From: Ancistrus triradiatus
Lineage: Eukaryota; Chordata; Actinopteri; Siluriformes; Loricariidae
Assembly (NCBI GenBank): GCA_025084515.1
Contig: JAJAGP010000212.1
Coordinates: forward strand, 392,501-456,500
Length of the DNA: 64,000 nucleotides
Direction of reading: 5' to 3'
Shown: one piece after another, positions 11,163-23,043 of the stretch
Numbering within the stretch: position 1 is the stretch's first letter
How the letters are laid out: every line of letters begins with the position of its first letter
Notes under the pieces: model-generated
Database searches by the model: none
What the model was told of the DNA's origin: nothing
What the model saw: the letters and a program-made list of their open reading frames with translations, nothing else
Program-made: the position numbers and the translations under genes

Positions 11163-14100
11163 ATGAAGAAGCGGAAGGAGCTGAACGCGCTGATCGGCCT
11201 GGGAGACGGGAAGAGGAAGAAGCAGAAGAAGAGCTCCGGCCACCGGTTACTGCTACGGAGCGAGGCGGGAGAGAGCGAGAGCCAGTCCAGCTCTGAGGAA
11301 GAGGAGGAGGAAGAGTTCAGCAGCCTGAGCGGAGCAGGAGGCTTCAGAAAGTGAGAATCCAGATCTAAATAGCGTTCAGATCCTCCTGTTCCCACTTAAG
11401 GCTATTACACAGGTGTTCGCCGTTTAACGTCCGAATTATTCACTGAAATGGACTTGATATTACCAGGGTCACATAGTAGTTTAGATATTTTGCAGATGGT
11501 GCTTTATTTTAAACAGTAACATTAATAAAAACACAATATGAAATCATTTAGTACAGCACATTACTGTTTCTTGCTGCCTTCATGACTGCAATTCTCTTTT
11601 CTGTTAGCAGGTGTCACCAGGGTTTGCTCATACTAGTTTTCTGTCATACAGATGTGAATTCCATATACAAGTACTCCCCATTTTACGATGGTCTGACTTA
11701 GGATTTTTCGAATTTGCTAATAGCTTAGCGTGTAAGGTACTGGACTATGGACCAGAAGGTCCAGGGTTCAAATCCCACTTCTGCCAAGCTGCCACTGTTG
11801 GGTCCTTGAGCAGGCCCTTAACCCGCAATTACTTGGATTGTAAGATTGTATAACTTGTAAGTCGCTCTGGATAAGGGCGTCTGCTAAATAATGTAAATGT
11901 AAACTCTGAATTTTGAATTTCATGGTACTCTCCTGCACTCTGCCATGCTAAATGAGGAAATCGGCAGTGCGTGACGTAGGGAGTCACGTTGTGGGAGTGA
12001 TGAGCGCTGGGAAATTTAGTGTGGAAACGTGATGGTTGTGACAATATTCGCTATTCAATATCTTATTATAAAATACGCTTTATGTTAATGATTTCGCCTG
12101 ACTGTAGTATAATGTAAGGTAGCTACGCTATCATATATACAGTATATATTAAGCTGCTCAGTCTACGATAAATTCAACTTACAATGGATTTGTCGGAACG
12201 TCTGCTCATGAATCGGGGACTACCTGTACTGATAATATTAACTAATATGTTATTAGTCTTTATAGCAAGGCCTCTTTAAAGGTGACTGGTGTTAGAGATG
12301 CACCGAAATTTCCAACACAGAAAATGTTCAGCTGAAAGACTATAAGACCGAAGGTTAATGTCAGAGAGAGGAGACGACCGCAGATAGCGAGCAAACTGAG
12401 CCTGTGGAATAAAGGCTTGAACAAAGATTACAAACCCAAATCCTCAGCCATAGCTGTTTCTAGTGCCGAAGTTCTTTCTGCTTACGGTATGTTAGCTAGC
12501 ACCTGAAGTAAGAATTCAAATGGAGTGTCCGTGTGTGTTCTGCAGGAGCTCAGCGCAGTGTTGCACCGTGTGCTACCCGCTGTGTGTGTTCATCGTTTTG
12601 GTGGCGTGTCTCATGGCCTGTGCGGGACTCATCTGGATGCAGATTGCGCTGAAGGAAGACCTGGATTCACTGAAAGAGAAACTACGCACCAGTGAGTCCA
12701 CTGGAAAGTTTTGAAACCCTTAGAAATGAGGCTGTTTGCGTGTATTGCTTATATTTAGTCTTGTGTGGCTCCTGGAGCTCAGGGAACTCCAGTGAAGCAA
12801 TGCTTATGAACACATACACACTGCCCCTAGCCAATCAGGTACCGGTCCTTCCCCCTCCGGCAACTCGAAATACAACTCACACCTCACCTCACCAGATGTG
12901 GGGTACGAACTAGAGTGCTAGAACACACAAACCAGCACTCTTACACTCAGACCCATGGTCTATTGACCCAGTGCTCAATAGATCAGGAGGGTCGGGGGCT
13001 GGGTAGGACTGAAAGAAGTGGCATGAAATAAAACAAGGGTTAGGGGCAAGGAACAAAGGAAAGTGCCGGCACCTGATAGACCAATAGGGCAAGGTTCAGA
13101 AAAGATCCAAAGGGCCCAACGCTCAGTAGATCGGGAGTGTTAGAGTCTGGGAATTAACCAAAGGGCCAGCACCTGATAGATCAAGAGGATCAGGGGCTTG
13201 GTTGAATCAAAAAGATCGGTGTGTAATAAAGCAAGAGGGTCAGGGGCAAGGAACATTCGAAAGGGTCAGTAAAAGCTGGAAGGACCCAGCACCCAATAGG
13301 TAGAAGGGTCAGGGGCAGGGAAGGACTGCAAATGATTTTCCACCTTATAGACCAGGAGTTTCTGGGGCTGGGAAGGACAGGAATGGCCCAGCACCCAGTA
13401 GGATAGAAGGGTCAGGGGTGGCACCCAATAAGCACCCAATAGACCAGGAAGTCTGGGGCCGGGAATGATCTATACTGCCTCGCCTGGGGTCAGAGGGCCC
13501 ACTCAGCATGACCGAGGCACCCATCACTGTGTAACCAATAAACTGCAACACTGTGTGAGTGTGTCATCGGTATTAATACTTCACGGATTCTGTTTGATGT
13601 TTGCATGCACAGTGGAGTCGAGTCAGAAAGCTTCTTCCCATGAAATACCGAAGCTGAACGAGGAGCTGAAGGCTAAGCAGAGGACACTGGAGGACATCGA
13701 GAGTGGAGACAAAGGCTTGAGCAAATTATGGGCCAACCTTACAGACATCAACAAGAAGGTACGACTCAGTCTAGCTTATTTATGAAGATCCGTTATGCGG
13801 CGCCATAGCTGTACTGGGAAAAAACTGGTTTCTGTGGCTGGTCCAGGATATGTAAACAGGAGGAGAAAGCCCAGAGGAAACGTTTGTTTTCTGTTTTCTC
13901 CTGTTTATGTAGGCCACAGAATCGCTTTCCTGTACATGTACAGTGAAAGGCAAAATAGACTTTCATGCTCTCTCTCTCTCTCTCTCTCTCGCTCTCGCTG
14001 TATGTTTTAGATTAGAATAAATCCCTGTACAAACCCAAAGTGTAGCTTATTACTGCTAATACACGATCTCCATCAGTTCCATTACTCTGATTCTCACACG

Positions 14101-17100
14101 GTGCAGAATTTGATTGGTCAGTTTCCCTGACAAAATCGCTGACCCCCTCCTTGAACTGCATACGCCACTGGATGCTATTACTAAATAATGCCCATGTGCC
14201 TAATGTTACGTTATTTTTATTTTAACTGTCACTCTAAGACTTAATTGACTAGATAAATTAGTCATAACGTTTAGGGAGTTTTTCCTTTCCACTGGCACCC
14301 TAGGCTTGCTCAAAATGGGATTAACCCTAGATATTAGAAGATAATCTAAAGTTGTACAGTTGCTTTGAGACAGTGCTCCATTGTAAAAGAGTAGCAGAGT
14401 GGCAGAGGAACGTTGAGCAGGGACGTGTGCTTATGGTAATCTTTTAACAGCTGGTTCCCCTCTTGGCTACAGTTCGTCATCTTCTAATGGCCACTTCCAG
14501 CATGGCAATGCACTGTGTCAGAAAGCAAAAGTCATCTCAAAGTGGTTTCATGCACATGACTAGATCTTAGGGATGTGGCAGAATGAGAGATTTGAGGTAT
14601 GAAAGTGCAGGTGAACAAAAGGAACATGCTGGAATTGCATGATGCAGTAACAGGTATGCAGCGTTTAACGTCCAGCCGATCAACGTCCTTTAAAATTATG
14701 ATAAATGATAATAGGAAATAAAAATCAGTCTATTTAGCTCGCGGTTGGACTAGAGATTTTTCTAACTTGGTTTCTGTGTTTGGAGACTTTTCATGTGGAT
14801 GACTTATTTGTACCAAGCTGTAAATGGCGTTCGTAAGTCCATGTGACTGTCCTATTGGAAGTAGTACTGCTTTGTTTGTCCCTGCACTACCTGTATATTC
14901 ACTCTAACCTATAACTATATAAACTGGTTCACATTCTCTCGTCGAGTCTCTGGTTCATCTGGCTGATCTTCCGTGTTGTTTGTAATATTGTCTATCGATG
15001 CTTTTTTGGCTTTTGTCAAACAAAAATCTCTGACGCATTTAGGTATCGGTTGCACGCAGTTTTCTTGTGAAAATACCCTTTATATTTACAATACAACAGC
15101 CTAAAAGGACTACGTGTTTATAGTAACGTCTGGTCAACGTCCATTCAGGTGACGTTCTGTTTCATGGAACAGTAGAATGGCTCTTATAATCAGCTCATAC
15201 ACCCTGTCGATGGCCAACAAAGCCAAATGTGGAAGTTGTCATTAAATACAAGTTTAGTCACTTTATCTCTGAACATGCAGCGTCCCACCCAACGTCAGCC
15301 AGCTTGGACATTCGAAGTAAATATATTCCTGTCAGACTGATTTACTGCTGTGTGTATACTCATATACTCATATTACATGACTGTGGCCTGTGAAGTACAT
15401 TCTCGTACATAATTTATTGCTTCCTTGCTTTCAGTCTTACTCTGTTTCCAGTCTGTGTTGTACTGCAGTGCTTTCTGGGCTTCTATAATCAATCAGGCTT
15501 AGTATCTGTAGAGTAGCGTGTGTGCAGTGCAGTGTATGCAGTGTACAGTCATTCTGTTGCTGTGGGTGTGACTTCCTTGGTGTATTGTTTCAGGGCTTCC
15601 TCACGATAAAAAAATAAATTGTGCATTTGTAGCTGAAGAACGCTGAGCTTGATATTACTCGGTACAAAGGTCGTGTTGACTTGCACACTGATGATACAGC
15701 TATCTGATTCATTTAGCAGATAATTAAAACAATAAATGACAAAAATAATTTATCGTATATAAAGCAGCGTGTTAACGTCTAGAACGGCTGCAGTCCTGTC
15801 TTGAATATTGTCATACCAGTCCTGCAGGTTTGTGGTGCTGTGATGTTCGTAGATTTGAGAAACAAAATATGTAGACGAGGCTTAGGGTAAACAAACGAGA
15901 ATGACATTAAAGGCATTGAAATATACCTAATCACATGGCAGATAATGCATTTAGGCATGTAGACATGGTCAAGATGACCTGTGGGAGCATCAGAATGGGG
16001 AAGATGTGTGATTTAAATGAGTTTCAGCGTGGCATTGTTGTTGGTGGTAGACGGGCTGGTCAGGGTATTTCAGATGATGCTGATCTACTGGGATTTTCTC
16101 GCACAGCTAGAGTTGACAGAGAGTGGTCCGGAAAAGAGAACAAATCCAGTGAGGGCAGTTCTGTGGCCAAAAATGCCTTGTTGATGTCAGAGATGTCAGA
16201 GCCATTTATCCAAACCCCCCCAAAGAGGTTGGGTCACATTTTGAGTCTTGGTTCTACCAAAGTTTCTTCCTCATAACGTTTAGGCAATTTTTCCTTGCCA
16301 CTGTCATCCTAGGCTTGCTCAATTTGGGATTGGCCTTAGATATTAGAAGATAGTCTAAAATTCTAAAGCTGCTTTGAGGCAAGGCTCCATTGTAAAAAGT
16401 GCTACAAATATAAATCTGACTTGACTGGATCGAGCTGATAGAAAGGCAACAGTAACTCATAACCAGTCGTTACAATATCCCAACATTCACCGTCCAAAGC
16501 ATTTTCTTCATTGTACTTATATCCTCACCTCACTGGCACCTCCCGTCCCTACTCCAGAGGTGCATTTGGCACATATAAATCTCTTTATTGACGAGCTGTC
16601 ATGGACTCTTAGAGTCTGCTGTAGAGTTTGCCCGTCATCTGATCGCTTAAGTGCATGCAGACTCACTGATGGAATGTAGACCTGTAACTGTACTCGGTGT
16701 CATGATGAGCCAACAGTACAGCATTTCCTAGCATTTAAAAATGACCCTCATCAGTAGCTTATAATATGATTCCTTCCTATTCATTAAGTCATTAGTTTCA
16801 GTACATCTTATTTAAATGAAGATACAGTGGGGCAAAAAAGTATTTAGTCAGCCACTTATTTGTTCAAGTTTTCCATCCTGTGGGGTCAAAATGATCATGA
16901 GAACGGTGAGCAAAAATCCCAGAACTACACGGAGGGACCTGATGAATGACCTGCAGAGAGCTGGGACCAAAGTAACAAAGGCTACCATCAGTAACACACT
17001 ACGCCGAGAGGGACTCAGATCCTGCAGTGCCAGTCAGTACATGTCCAGGCCCATCTGAAGTTTGCCAGAGAGCATATGGATGATCCAGAAGAGGATTGGG

Positions 17101-20100
17101 AGAATGTCATGTGGTCAGATGAAACCAAAATAGAACTTTTTGGTAAAAACTCAACTTGTCGTGTGTTTGGAGGAAGAAGAATGCTGAGTTGCATCTCAAC
17201 AAACACCATACCTACTGTGAAGCATGGGGGTGGAAACATCATGCTCTGGGGCTGTTTTTCTGTAAAGGGGACAGGACGACTGATCCGTGTTAAGGGAAGA
17301 ATGAACGGGGCCATGTATTGTGAGATTTTAAGCCAAAACCTCCTTCCATCAGTGAGAGCATTGAAGATGGAACATGGCTGGGTCTTCCAGCATGACAATG
17401 ATCCCAAACACACTGCTTGGGCAACGAAGGAGTGGATCCGTAAAAAGCATTTCAAGGTCCTGGAGTGGCCTAGCCAGTCTGAATTCTTTAAAATCCTACA
17501 ATGTGATTTCCTGGATTTTTTTTCTCATTTTGTCTCTCATAGTTGAAGTGTACCTATGATGAAAATTACAGACCTCTCTCATCTTTTTAAGTAGGAGAAT
17601 TTGCACAGTGCATCAGTGGCTGACTAAATACTTTTTGCCCCACTGTATAAAAAGCACTAAATCGTACAGTGGAACGGAATATTAGTCTCTACATGTAACT
17701 ACTAAGAATTGATGTTTAGGTATTAAAAAGGTGACAGATGATTTCTTCCACCCCACCATGGGGGCAGTAACTCATTCCCTCCTCTGGTTGGCCACCAAGG
17801 ACTTTCCTGCTTAGACTCAAGATTCTAGAGTGACTCTAGAGTACATAATATGCACATTGCGATATGCACATTTTACATTATTTTATTTGAACTATCACTA
17901 TAAGACTTATTTGTTTAGATAAATTAGTTTCATTCTTACATTTATCATCTACACCACCCAAGGAGGTTGGTTCCTGTTTTGAGTCTTGATCCTCCCAAGG
18001 TTACTTCCTCATAACGCTTGGGGAGTTTGTCCTCGCCCTAGGCTTGCTTAATTTGGGATTGGCCGTAGATATTAGAAGATAATCTAAAATTGTAAAGTTG
18101 CTTCGAGACAGTCTAACAAAGCGCTATATAAATAAATCTGACTTGACTTGATTTCTTTGCAGACGCAATATCAGACACGTCTCACAGCACAACGGTGCAC
18201 TTCAGACAACAAAGGCTCTGAAGAGCTCTGGAAAAAATGGAGACCACTCCAAATTCCCTTAAAATCAACATATCTAGATGTATGACGACAGTTCTGTTCC
18301 AGTATCTGATGAATTCCAACTAGGGGTGGGCAATATGGAAAAATGTTATATCACAATACTTAAATACATTTTCACATGTGATTGCAGACAAAATGCATCA
18401 GTAGTGTCAGATTTTTAAAAACTACTATTAAAATATTATCCCATTGTTTTACAGTGTTCTTTAAGCACTGCTGATCTCCTTGATATGCTCAGAAAAGCAT
18501 ATCGTCTATCACGATAACAAAATGTATCACGATACGATAAAATATCATGTCCACCCCTAATTCCAACACAGACACACCTCATTCTACTTAATGAGCTACT
18601 GACGAGGTGAATCACATGAGCTAAATCTGTTTATTGACGAAAAGCATGAGACGTGCAAACTGTGATTTAATTATTGGTTTTTTAACTCACTTATGTTTAA
18701 AACATTAGTATTGTGTTGTTTAACCAATGAATATACACTTATTGCCTATTGTATTAGTAATTGAGGCCTGAAAACATTGCATCATCTTTGTTATTTTGTC
18801 ATTTACAACAAATAAATGCAAATATTTTTCTTTGGAATTTGTCAGTGATTTTTAGGATAAAACAGAAATGTTCCATGACATCCAAACACATACAGTACCT
18901 ACAAATAGTCAAACCAGAGAAACTCATTTTGCGGTGGTCTCGTAATTGTTTCCAGCTCTGTATACAAGACCTCAATTTATAACGTGCTTTCTTGATTAAC
19001 CAAACCCCCATTCATCCCACCAGTAAGGGCTGATTTGTCCTTGTTTATTCATGTTTTTTTTTTTTCAGTATTCTCTGAACATTTACCATTATAAGAGGAT
19101 TACACAAAGATTGTTTTTTCCGTGTAGATCAGCACACTGGATTCAGCAGTGAATCACCTGAAAGCAAACATTAAATCGGCGTCTGATTTGATTACTCTGC
19201 CAACGACCGTGGAAGAGCTCCAGAAGGTATGTGCAGGAATGATCGTAATAATTATCGTTAAAACTGTTCTGATCCTAATGGATTCACTTCAGTCAGTCAG
19301 CCACCCTGTGGCACCTTGACAAAGTGCATGCCTTGTGGGATACTGAACTATGGACCAAGATGGTCCAGGGTTCAAATCACATCTCTGCCCAGTTGTCAAA
19401 GTTTGGTCTTTGAGCAAGGCTGTATCCATTGAAAGTCGCTCTAAATGACTAAATGTAATTTAAACTTATGTTGTTCTTTCTGACAGAGTGTAGCCACGAT
19501 CGGGAGCACACTCACCAGCGTTCAGCATGATGTAAAGATGATTCAGATTTTTATTGAGGACCAGAGGAAGGAAGAGAACAAACAGAAGAGTGAGATGGTA
19601 AATAAACATCACTAGATGTTTCAGAATAAGACACGTCCACATTAGCAGTGGATAATAAAGAGGGGTGAAATATTTGCTTCGTTGATTCTTCTGCCTTGAT
19701 GAAGCCCTATATATAAGTCTTATATATAATAATGTCCACATCATTGTTTACTAACGTGTGAACACAAAACACAACCCTATTCGCTATCTGAAATCCTGCT
19801 CCAAACCCTATCTGAACCACTTTTACTCCTTTATCTCTACCTACACTTTCTCCTTTCATTCTATTTAGTGGCTAATTATGAAGTAATGGGACTGTGGTAG
19901 CCTGGCGGTTAAGGTACTGGACTATGGACCAGAAGGTCCAGGGTTCAAATCCTGCCTCTGCCACTGTTGGGTCCTTGAGCAAGATCCTTAACCCACAATT
20001 GCTTGGATTGTAAGATTGTATAGGTTGTAAGTCACACTGGGTAAGAGCATCTGCTAAATGTAATGTAAAGGATGTTTATTTTGTAGTGTAGCATTTGGAG

Positions 20101-22453
20101 CCCTAGGTAGAAACTACAGAGGGTACAGGGTGTCCAACAACAACCCCTCAGAACTATATAACTTTAGATAGTACAGACAAAAATAACTGTTTTAAGATTT
20201 TCACAGTGGTTGGTTCACTACCTACCATCCCCAAACCTTTTCGAACAGACGTTAGCAGCTGTTCTGCTCTCGGTACGGCTCTCCAGCTGTCATCACGGCT
20301 ACTCGTTATGCAAGCTAACAGAGTAGTCGGCAATTAACAATTAAGTGACTTATAATAATAATCATCATCTTTTTATATAGCTTTCGCATACACTGCAGTT
20401 ATAGTGCTATACAAGAAAAAGAAAGGATGACAATGATTCAGTAAGCATTCAGTAAATGTGTTTAAAATTCTGGTTAAAGCTATTTAAAATTAAAATATAC
20501 TGAAAAAAGAAAGTCAAGCAGAATTAAGAATTACAAATATATATGTGCAAACCCAGTGACCAGTCACTGATCACCAACAATCTAAAATGACTCCCCCTGT
20601 AGTGCACTAGGTATGAGACAAAAAGTTGTTCTGTCTTCTCCACAGTGCTGCTTTAATATTTTAGGATGACATAATGAGACCTTGTCTCTTTAAGTCCGCC
20701 TGCACTTAAGTGGCGTCAGCTGCATTTTGGCAGTTTAGTTGTCTATTTTGGATAAATAAATAAATCTACGTACATAAATAAATACATAGATATTCTTATT
20801 CTACATATTTTTAAAAGGCGTCAACTCTACATGCCATATCTGGTGGAATCCTCTGAAATAGTCATGGTGAAGCTTTCAGAGTTTGTGAGACACATTCAAG
20901 CTTTTGTTCCCTGAGCTCCCCAAGTTCATTATCTGGGTTGGTCTTTGCTCTCTGGCTCTTTTATCCTCTTAGTCTTTTATCCTCTTTCGGCTGAATGGGA
21001 TCAGAAACAGCACTGAGATTTTTGGAAATCTGTACCATAGTTACTAATGTATGTGCTCCACATGATGATCTTCCTCATATCCGACTGTTGTTCTCTGTAT
21101 TCAGGACTCGACCCTGGAGCATCATGAAAGCAGCAGGAACACAAATGAAGGCACCGAAAATGAAAGCAATGGTAGAACTCAATGTCAGCATGTTACCATA
21201 CTGTGCTCATATCTAGTGTTCTGAGTACATCTTAATCTGACGTCATGTTTTCACTTTGTGCAAGATTCCACAACATCTCCCAGTCTCAACAACTCCCGCC
21301 ATCGACGGTATCTAAATGCAGAGCTTGCTAAGAGAGAGATGCAGCAGCCTCTGATCTTTCCCGGAGTCAGTTCTGCTAAAGGTGTGTTTTAGGTTTTATA
21401 ATGCTTTGGTAAATATCTGCACTAATGCTATTTCGTGTGTCATTACCGAATTCTTTAAACAGGAGCTTGGGGTGGAAAATTTCTGCACCCTCCCGAATCT
21501 GCTTGTGGTATTCTGTGCCTTGTTTTGTTGTAGCAGTCCAAGCATTTCCCTGTGCTTTGTGCTTTTTGAAAATCGATACACGAAGTGTTTAAGCAAATTT
21601 GTACATGGCCTAAGGAAGTCATCCAAGAACTCGGCAACATGATGGCTATAGAAGAGAAGGTTGAAGGAGCCTGTGAAATGAAACAGCCTAGTCATTCTGC
21701 TGTCAAGTCTTCAAATGCAGCCTCTATAGGATACAGCCCCTGAATTGGGACGCAGCCCGTATCTTGCACTAATTGGTTGATGCATCTTATACCCCTTATA
21801 CTGTAACTCTTTGCTCACTAGACAGCAGATTCTGTCAAATAAATAAACATATATTACCTAATGGCAAGACAGGAGGTAGTGTTGTTTTAAAGTCCGAATG
21901 GCATAGAATAGCATTAGCATTAAAATTGTAGCTATCATCGGTAGCTCTTCGTCAGATAAGTCGCAAAGTGCTGCAGGAAACGAGATTAAACACGATGAAA
22001 ATTGATATGTAATTATCATAACGTAATAAATGTGTTCGGTTTAAGTGTATAATGGCCATTCGTATTTCTTTGTGGCGCTTCTTATGAGAAAACTACTTGC
22101 TTACCGGCCAAACGGACTACAGCTACAAAATAAGACTACAAATAGCGCTAGATATTAGACATATTCTGCCTGAACTGTACATCTGTCTAACTTAAGATCA
22201 CAATGTTATGGGTAATTAAAGCAGAGACCCAGGTCATGGCGAATTGTTCACCAAATCCTGCTCGCGTGCGTCCTCAGATTTGGAGAAGCTCGTGCACGAC
22301 CAGCTCGACGAAGCCTCTCGAGGCGCGAGTTACGAGCAGCTGAGGCAAATTTTCGGAGCTTCCACGCCAGACCGCCGTCTCCTGGAACCGTACGACGTGG
22401 ACCAGGATCACAGGTACACCGTGGACGAGCTCCGGGCAGCCGCTGCGCTCTGA
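11163..22453 (+). CDS. efcab14: EF-hand calcium-binding domain protein 14 (EFCAB14/KIAA0494 family), eight coding exons
   Basis: Exons read from GT/AG junctions and a continuous frame: 11163-11350, 12546-12691, 13613-13758, 19128-19226, 19487-19597, 21105-21171, 21265-21381, 22278-22453; 1050 nt, 349 residues. Order of parts: a basic start (MKKRKELNALIGL) characteristic of the family; an acidic serine-rich tract (residues 38-55); a cysteine-rich membrane segment at about 73-94 followed by IWMQIALKEDLDSLKEK; coiled coil through exons 3-5 (EIPKLNEEL, NHLKANIKSASDLI, TTVEELQK); a linker with FPGVSSAKD; and one EF-hand loop, residues 331-342 (DVDQDHRYTVDE, acidic at positions 1, 3, 5 and 12). The ATG at 11163 was chosen because the upstream frame has no ATG before a stop near 11055. 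A poly(A) signal AATAAA is at 22494. Family function is poorly defined; single-pass membrane topology is inferred. Odd: vertebrate relatives are about 495 residues, so a central coiled-coil block seems absent here. Identity is solid; exons 6-7 are the least certain. Confidence 0.9.
11720..11901 (+). mobile_element. tRNA-derived SINE (family A), copy 2
   Basis: Contains GTACTGGACTATGGACCAGA, the B box GGTTCAAATCC, GGGTCCTTGAGCAGGCCCTT and the 3' tail AAGTCGCTCTGGATAAGGGC with GTAAATGTAAA. It lies in EFCAB14 intron 1, in the sense direction. Confidence 0.85.
12945..13475. repeat. Minisatellite in EFCAB14 intron 2
   Basis: Degenerate tandem units of roughly 50-65 bases built from CACCCAATAGACCAGGAG, GGGTCAGGGGCTGGGAAGG and ACTGAAAGGGCC-type blocks recur across about 530 bp. 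One strand is purine-rich (GGGTCAGGGG). Confidence 0.8.
13968..13999. repeat. (TC)n microsatellite
   Basis: About 13 TC units followed by imperfect CTCGC units, in EFCAB14 intron 3 about 200 bp after exon 3. Confidence 0.95.
14265..14395 (+). repeat. Interspersed repeat C, partial copy
   Basis: TTTAGGGAGTTTTTCCTTTCC, CCTAGGCTTGCTCAAAATGG and GATATTAGAAGATAATCTAA, then TTGAGACAGTGCTCCATTG, match the fuller copies at 17925-18150 and 56690-56965. Confidence 0.7.
14455..14640 (+). mobile_element. Tc1-like transposase relic (same family as 2240-2500)
   Basis: HLLMATSSMAMHCVRKQKSSQ is the frameshifted second catalytic block (FQQDNAPCH type), almost the same as the relic at 2240-2500 on the opposite strand. 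Only about 180 bp survive. Confidence 0.55.
15918..16470 (+). mobile_element. Tc1-like transposase N-terminal relic, interrupted by repeat C
   Basis: The frame from 15935 includes MCDLNEFQRGIVVGGRRAGQ, DDADLLGFSRTARVDREWSG and KNALL, the two helix-turn-helix units of a Tc1 transposase. It continues after an inserted repeat C copy (16205-16425) with CGAGCTGATAGAAAGGCAAC (RADRKAT). The catalytic domain is absent. It lies in EFCAB14 intron 3. Confidence 0.75.
16205..16425 (+). repeat. Interspersed repeat C inserted in a Tc1 relic
   Basis: From CAAACCCCCCCAAAGAGG through CCTAGGCTTGCTCAATTTGG and AGATAGTCTAAAATTCTAA to the tail TAAATCTGACTTGACTGG. The transposase relic resumes directly after the tail, which marks the repeat as the younger insertion. 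Confidence 0.75.
16825..17645 (+). mobile_element. Tc1 family A element, doubly internally deleted (copy A1)
   Basis: Inverted ends CAGTGGGGCAAAAAAGTATT and the complement of AATACTTTTTGCCCCACTG, with TA on both sides (16823 and 17646). Transposase fragments 16870-17500 include LRREGLRSCSAS, MWSDETKIELFGK (first Asp) and VFQHDNDPKHTAWA (second Asp). Two deletions removed the N-terminus and everything after LEWPSQS, including the third catalytic residue, so it cannot encode an active enzyme. It lies in EFCAB14 intron 3. Confidence 0.92.
17925..18150 (+). repeat. Interspersed repeat C, fullest intronic copy
   Basis: CATTTATCATCTACACCACC, AAGGAGGTTGGTTCCTG, GGCTTGCTTAATTTGGGATT, GATATTAGAAGATAATC and the tail AATCTGACTTGACTTG. 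Six copies in the window share this order; the class is unclear (a SINE or a LINE 3' end). Confidence 0.8.
18321..18559. mobile_element. hAT-type MITE with perfect 8-bp target duplication
   Basis: Ends TAGGGGTGGGCAATATGG and the complement of CATGTCCACCCCTA are flanked by identical ATTCCAAC (18313-18320 and 18560-18567). 239 bp, no coding capacity, in EFCAB14 intron 3. An 8-bp duplication is diagnostic of the hAT superfamily. Confidence 0.88.
19318..19462 (+). mobile_element. tRNA-derived SINE (family A), diverged copy 3
   Basis: ACTGAACTATGGACCAAGATGG, the B box GGTTCAAATC and the tail GTCGCTCTAAATGACTAAATG remain, with gaps in the middle. It ends about 25 bp before EFCAB14 exon 5. Confidence 0.7.
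19893..20070 (+). mobile_element. tRNA-derived SINE (family A), copy 4
   Basis: Well preserved: GTGGTAGCCTGGCGGTTAAGG, GGACTATGGACCAGAAGGTC, GGGTTCAAATCC, TTGGGTCCTTGAGCAAGATC and the tail GCATCTGCTAAATGTAATG. It lies in EFCAB14 intron 5. Confidence 0.88.
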
Positions 22454-22493
22454 GAAGCTTCCTGGCCAGTCGGTCTCGAACGGGTACCGTCGG

Positions 22494-22499
22494 AATAAA
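22494..22499 (+). terminator. efcab14: Poly(A) signal of EFCAB14
   Basis: AATAAA lies 41 nt after the stop codon, in a CpG-rich stretch that continues from the last exon. It is the first canonical signal downstream. Confidence 0.6.
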
Positions 22500-22559
22500 A
22501 GTCGGTGTGAGCCGCTCGTCACGCGACCGCTCTGTAAATCAGTATTGGAGGTGTTTCAC

Positions 22560-23040
22560 TGACAAACCGCGGCAGTCGCAGTGTGAAGGTTTTACACACT
22601 AACGGACTTTAGAAGACGCACTGTGCAGATTTTAAGATGAAGTTGTAATGTTTTAGTCTGTGTGAATGTTAACAGAAAACGAATATTTAACCCCGAGACA
22701 TATATCACCCGTTCTTACTGATTACTTATCCTAAATGAAGAGATTACCAGTCGACGTATTCTCGCTGTATGATACATTTAGCACTTGAACTGATTATTTT
22801 TTCCTGCAAGGACACAACACATTCCTTCAAAGGACCTGCTGTGTGAACGAGATGAGGTAAAGCTCACTGTAAGTAACGGGCGATTTAATGGTGTAGCTAC
22901 TCAGCCATTGCATCAATAATATAGTGGGATTAATTGAATGCTGTATAGCGTTTTCGGTGTACAGTCATGCATTACGAACTAAAGGGACGCCTTTACACTT
23001 TCTACATATTGTAAACAGTGATATTTGACCCTAAATTTAC
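22560..23040. other. Intergenic between EFCAB14 and ZNF830, nothing recognised
   Basis: No domain-bearing frame or repeat was seen. The segment could include the far 3' UTR of EFCAB14 if a later poly(A) site is used. Confidence 0.4.
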
Positions 23041-23043
23041 AGG

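Noticed and set aside
21396..21695. Overlapping frames after EFCAB14 exon 7
   Set aside because: They lie in intron 7; the donor at 21381|21382 and the match of exon 8 to the EF-hand make them non-coding.
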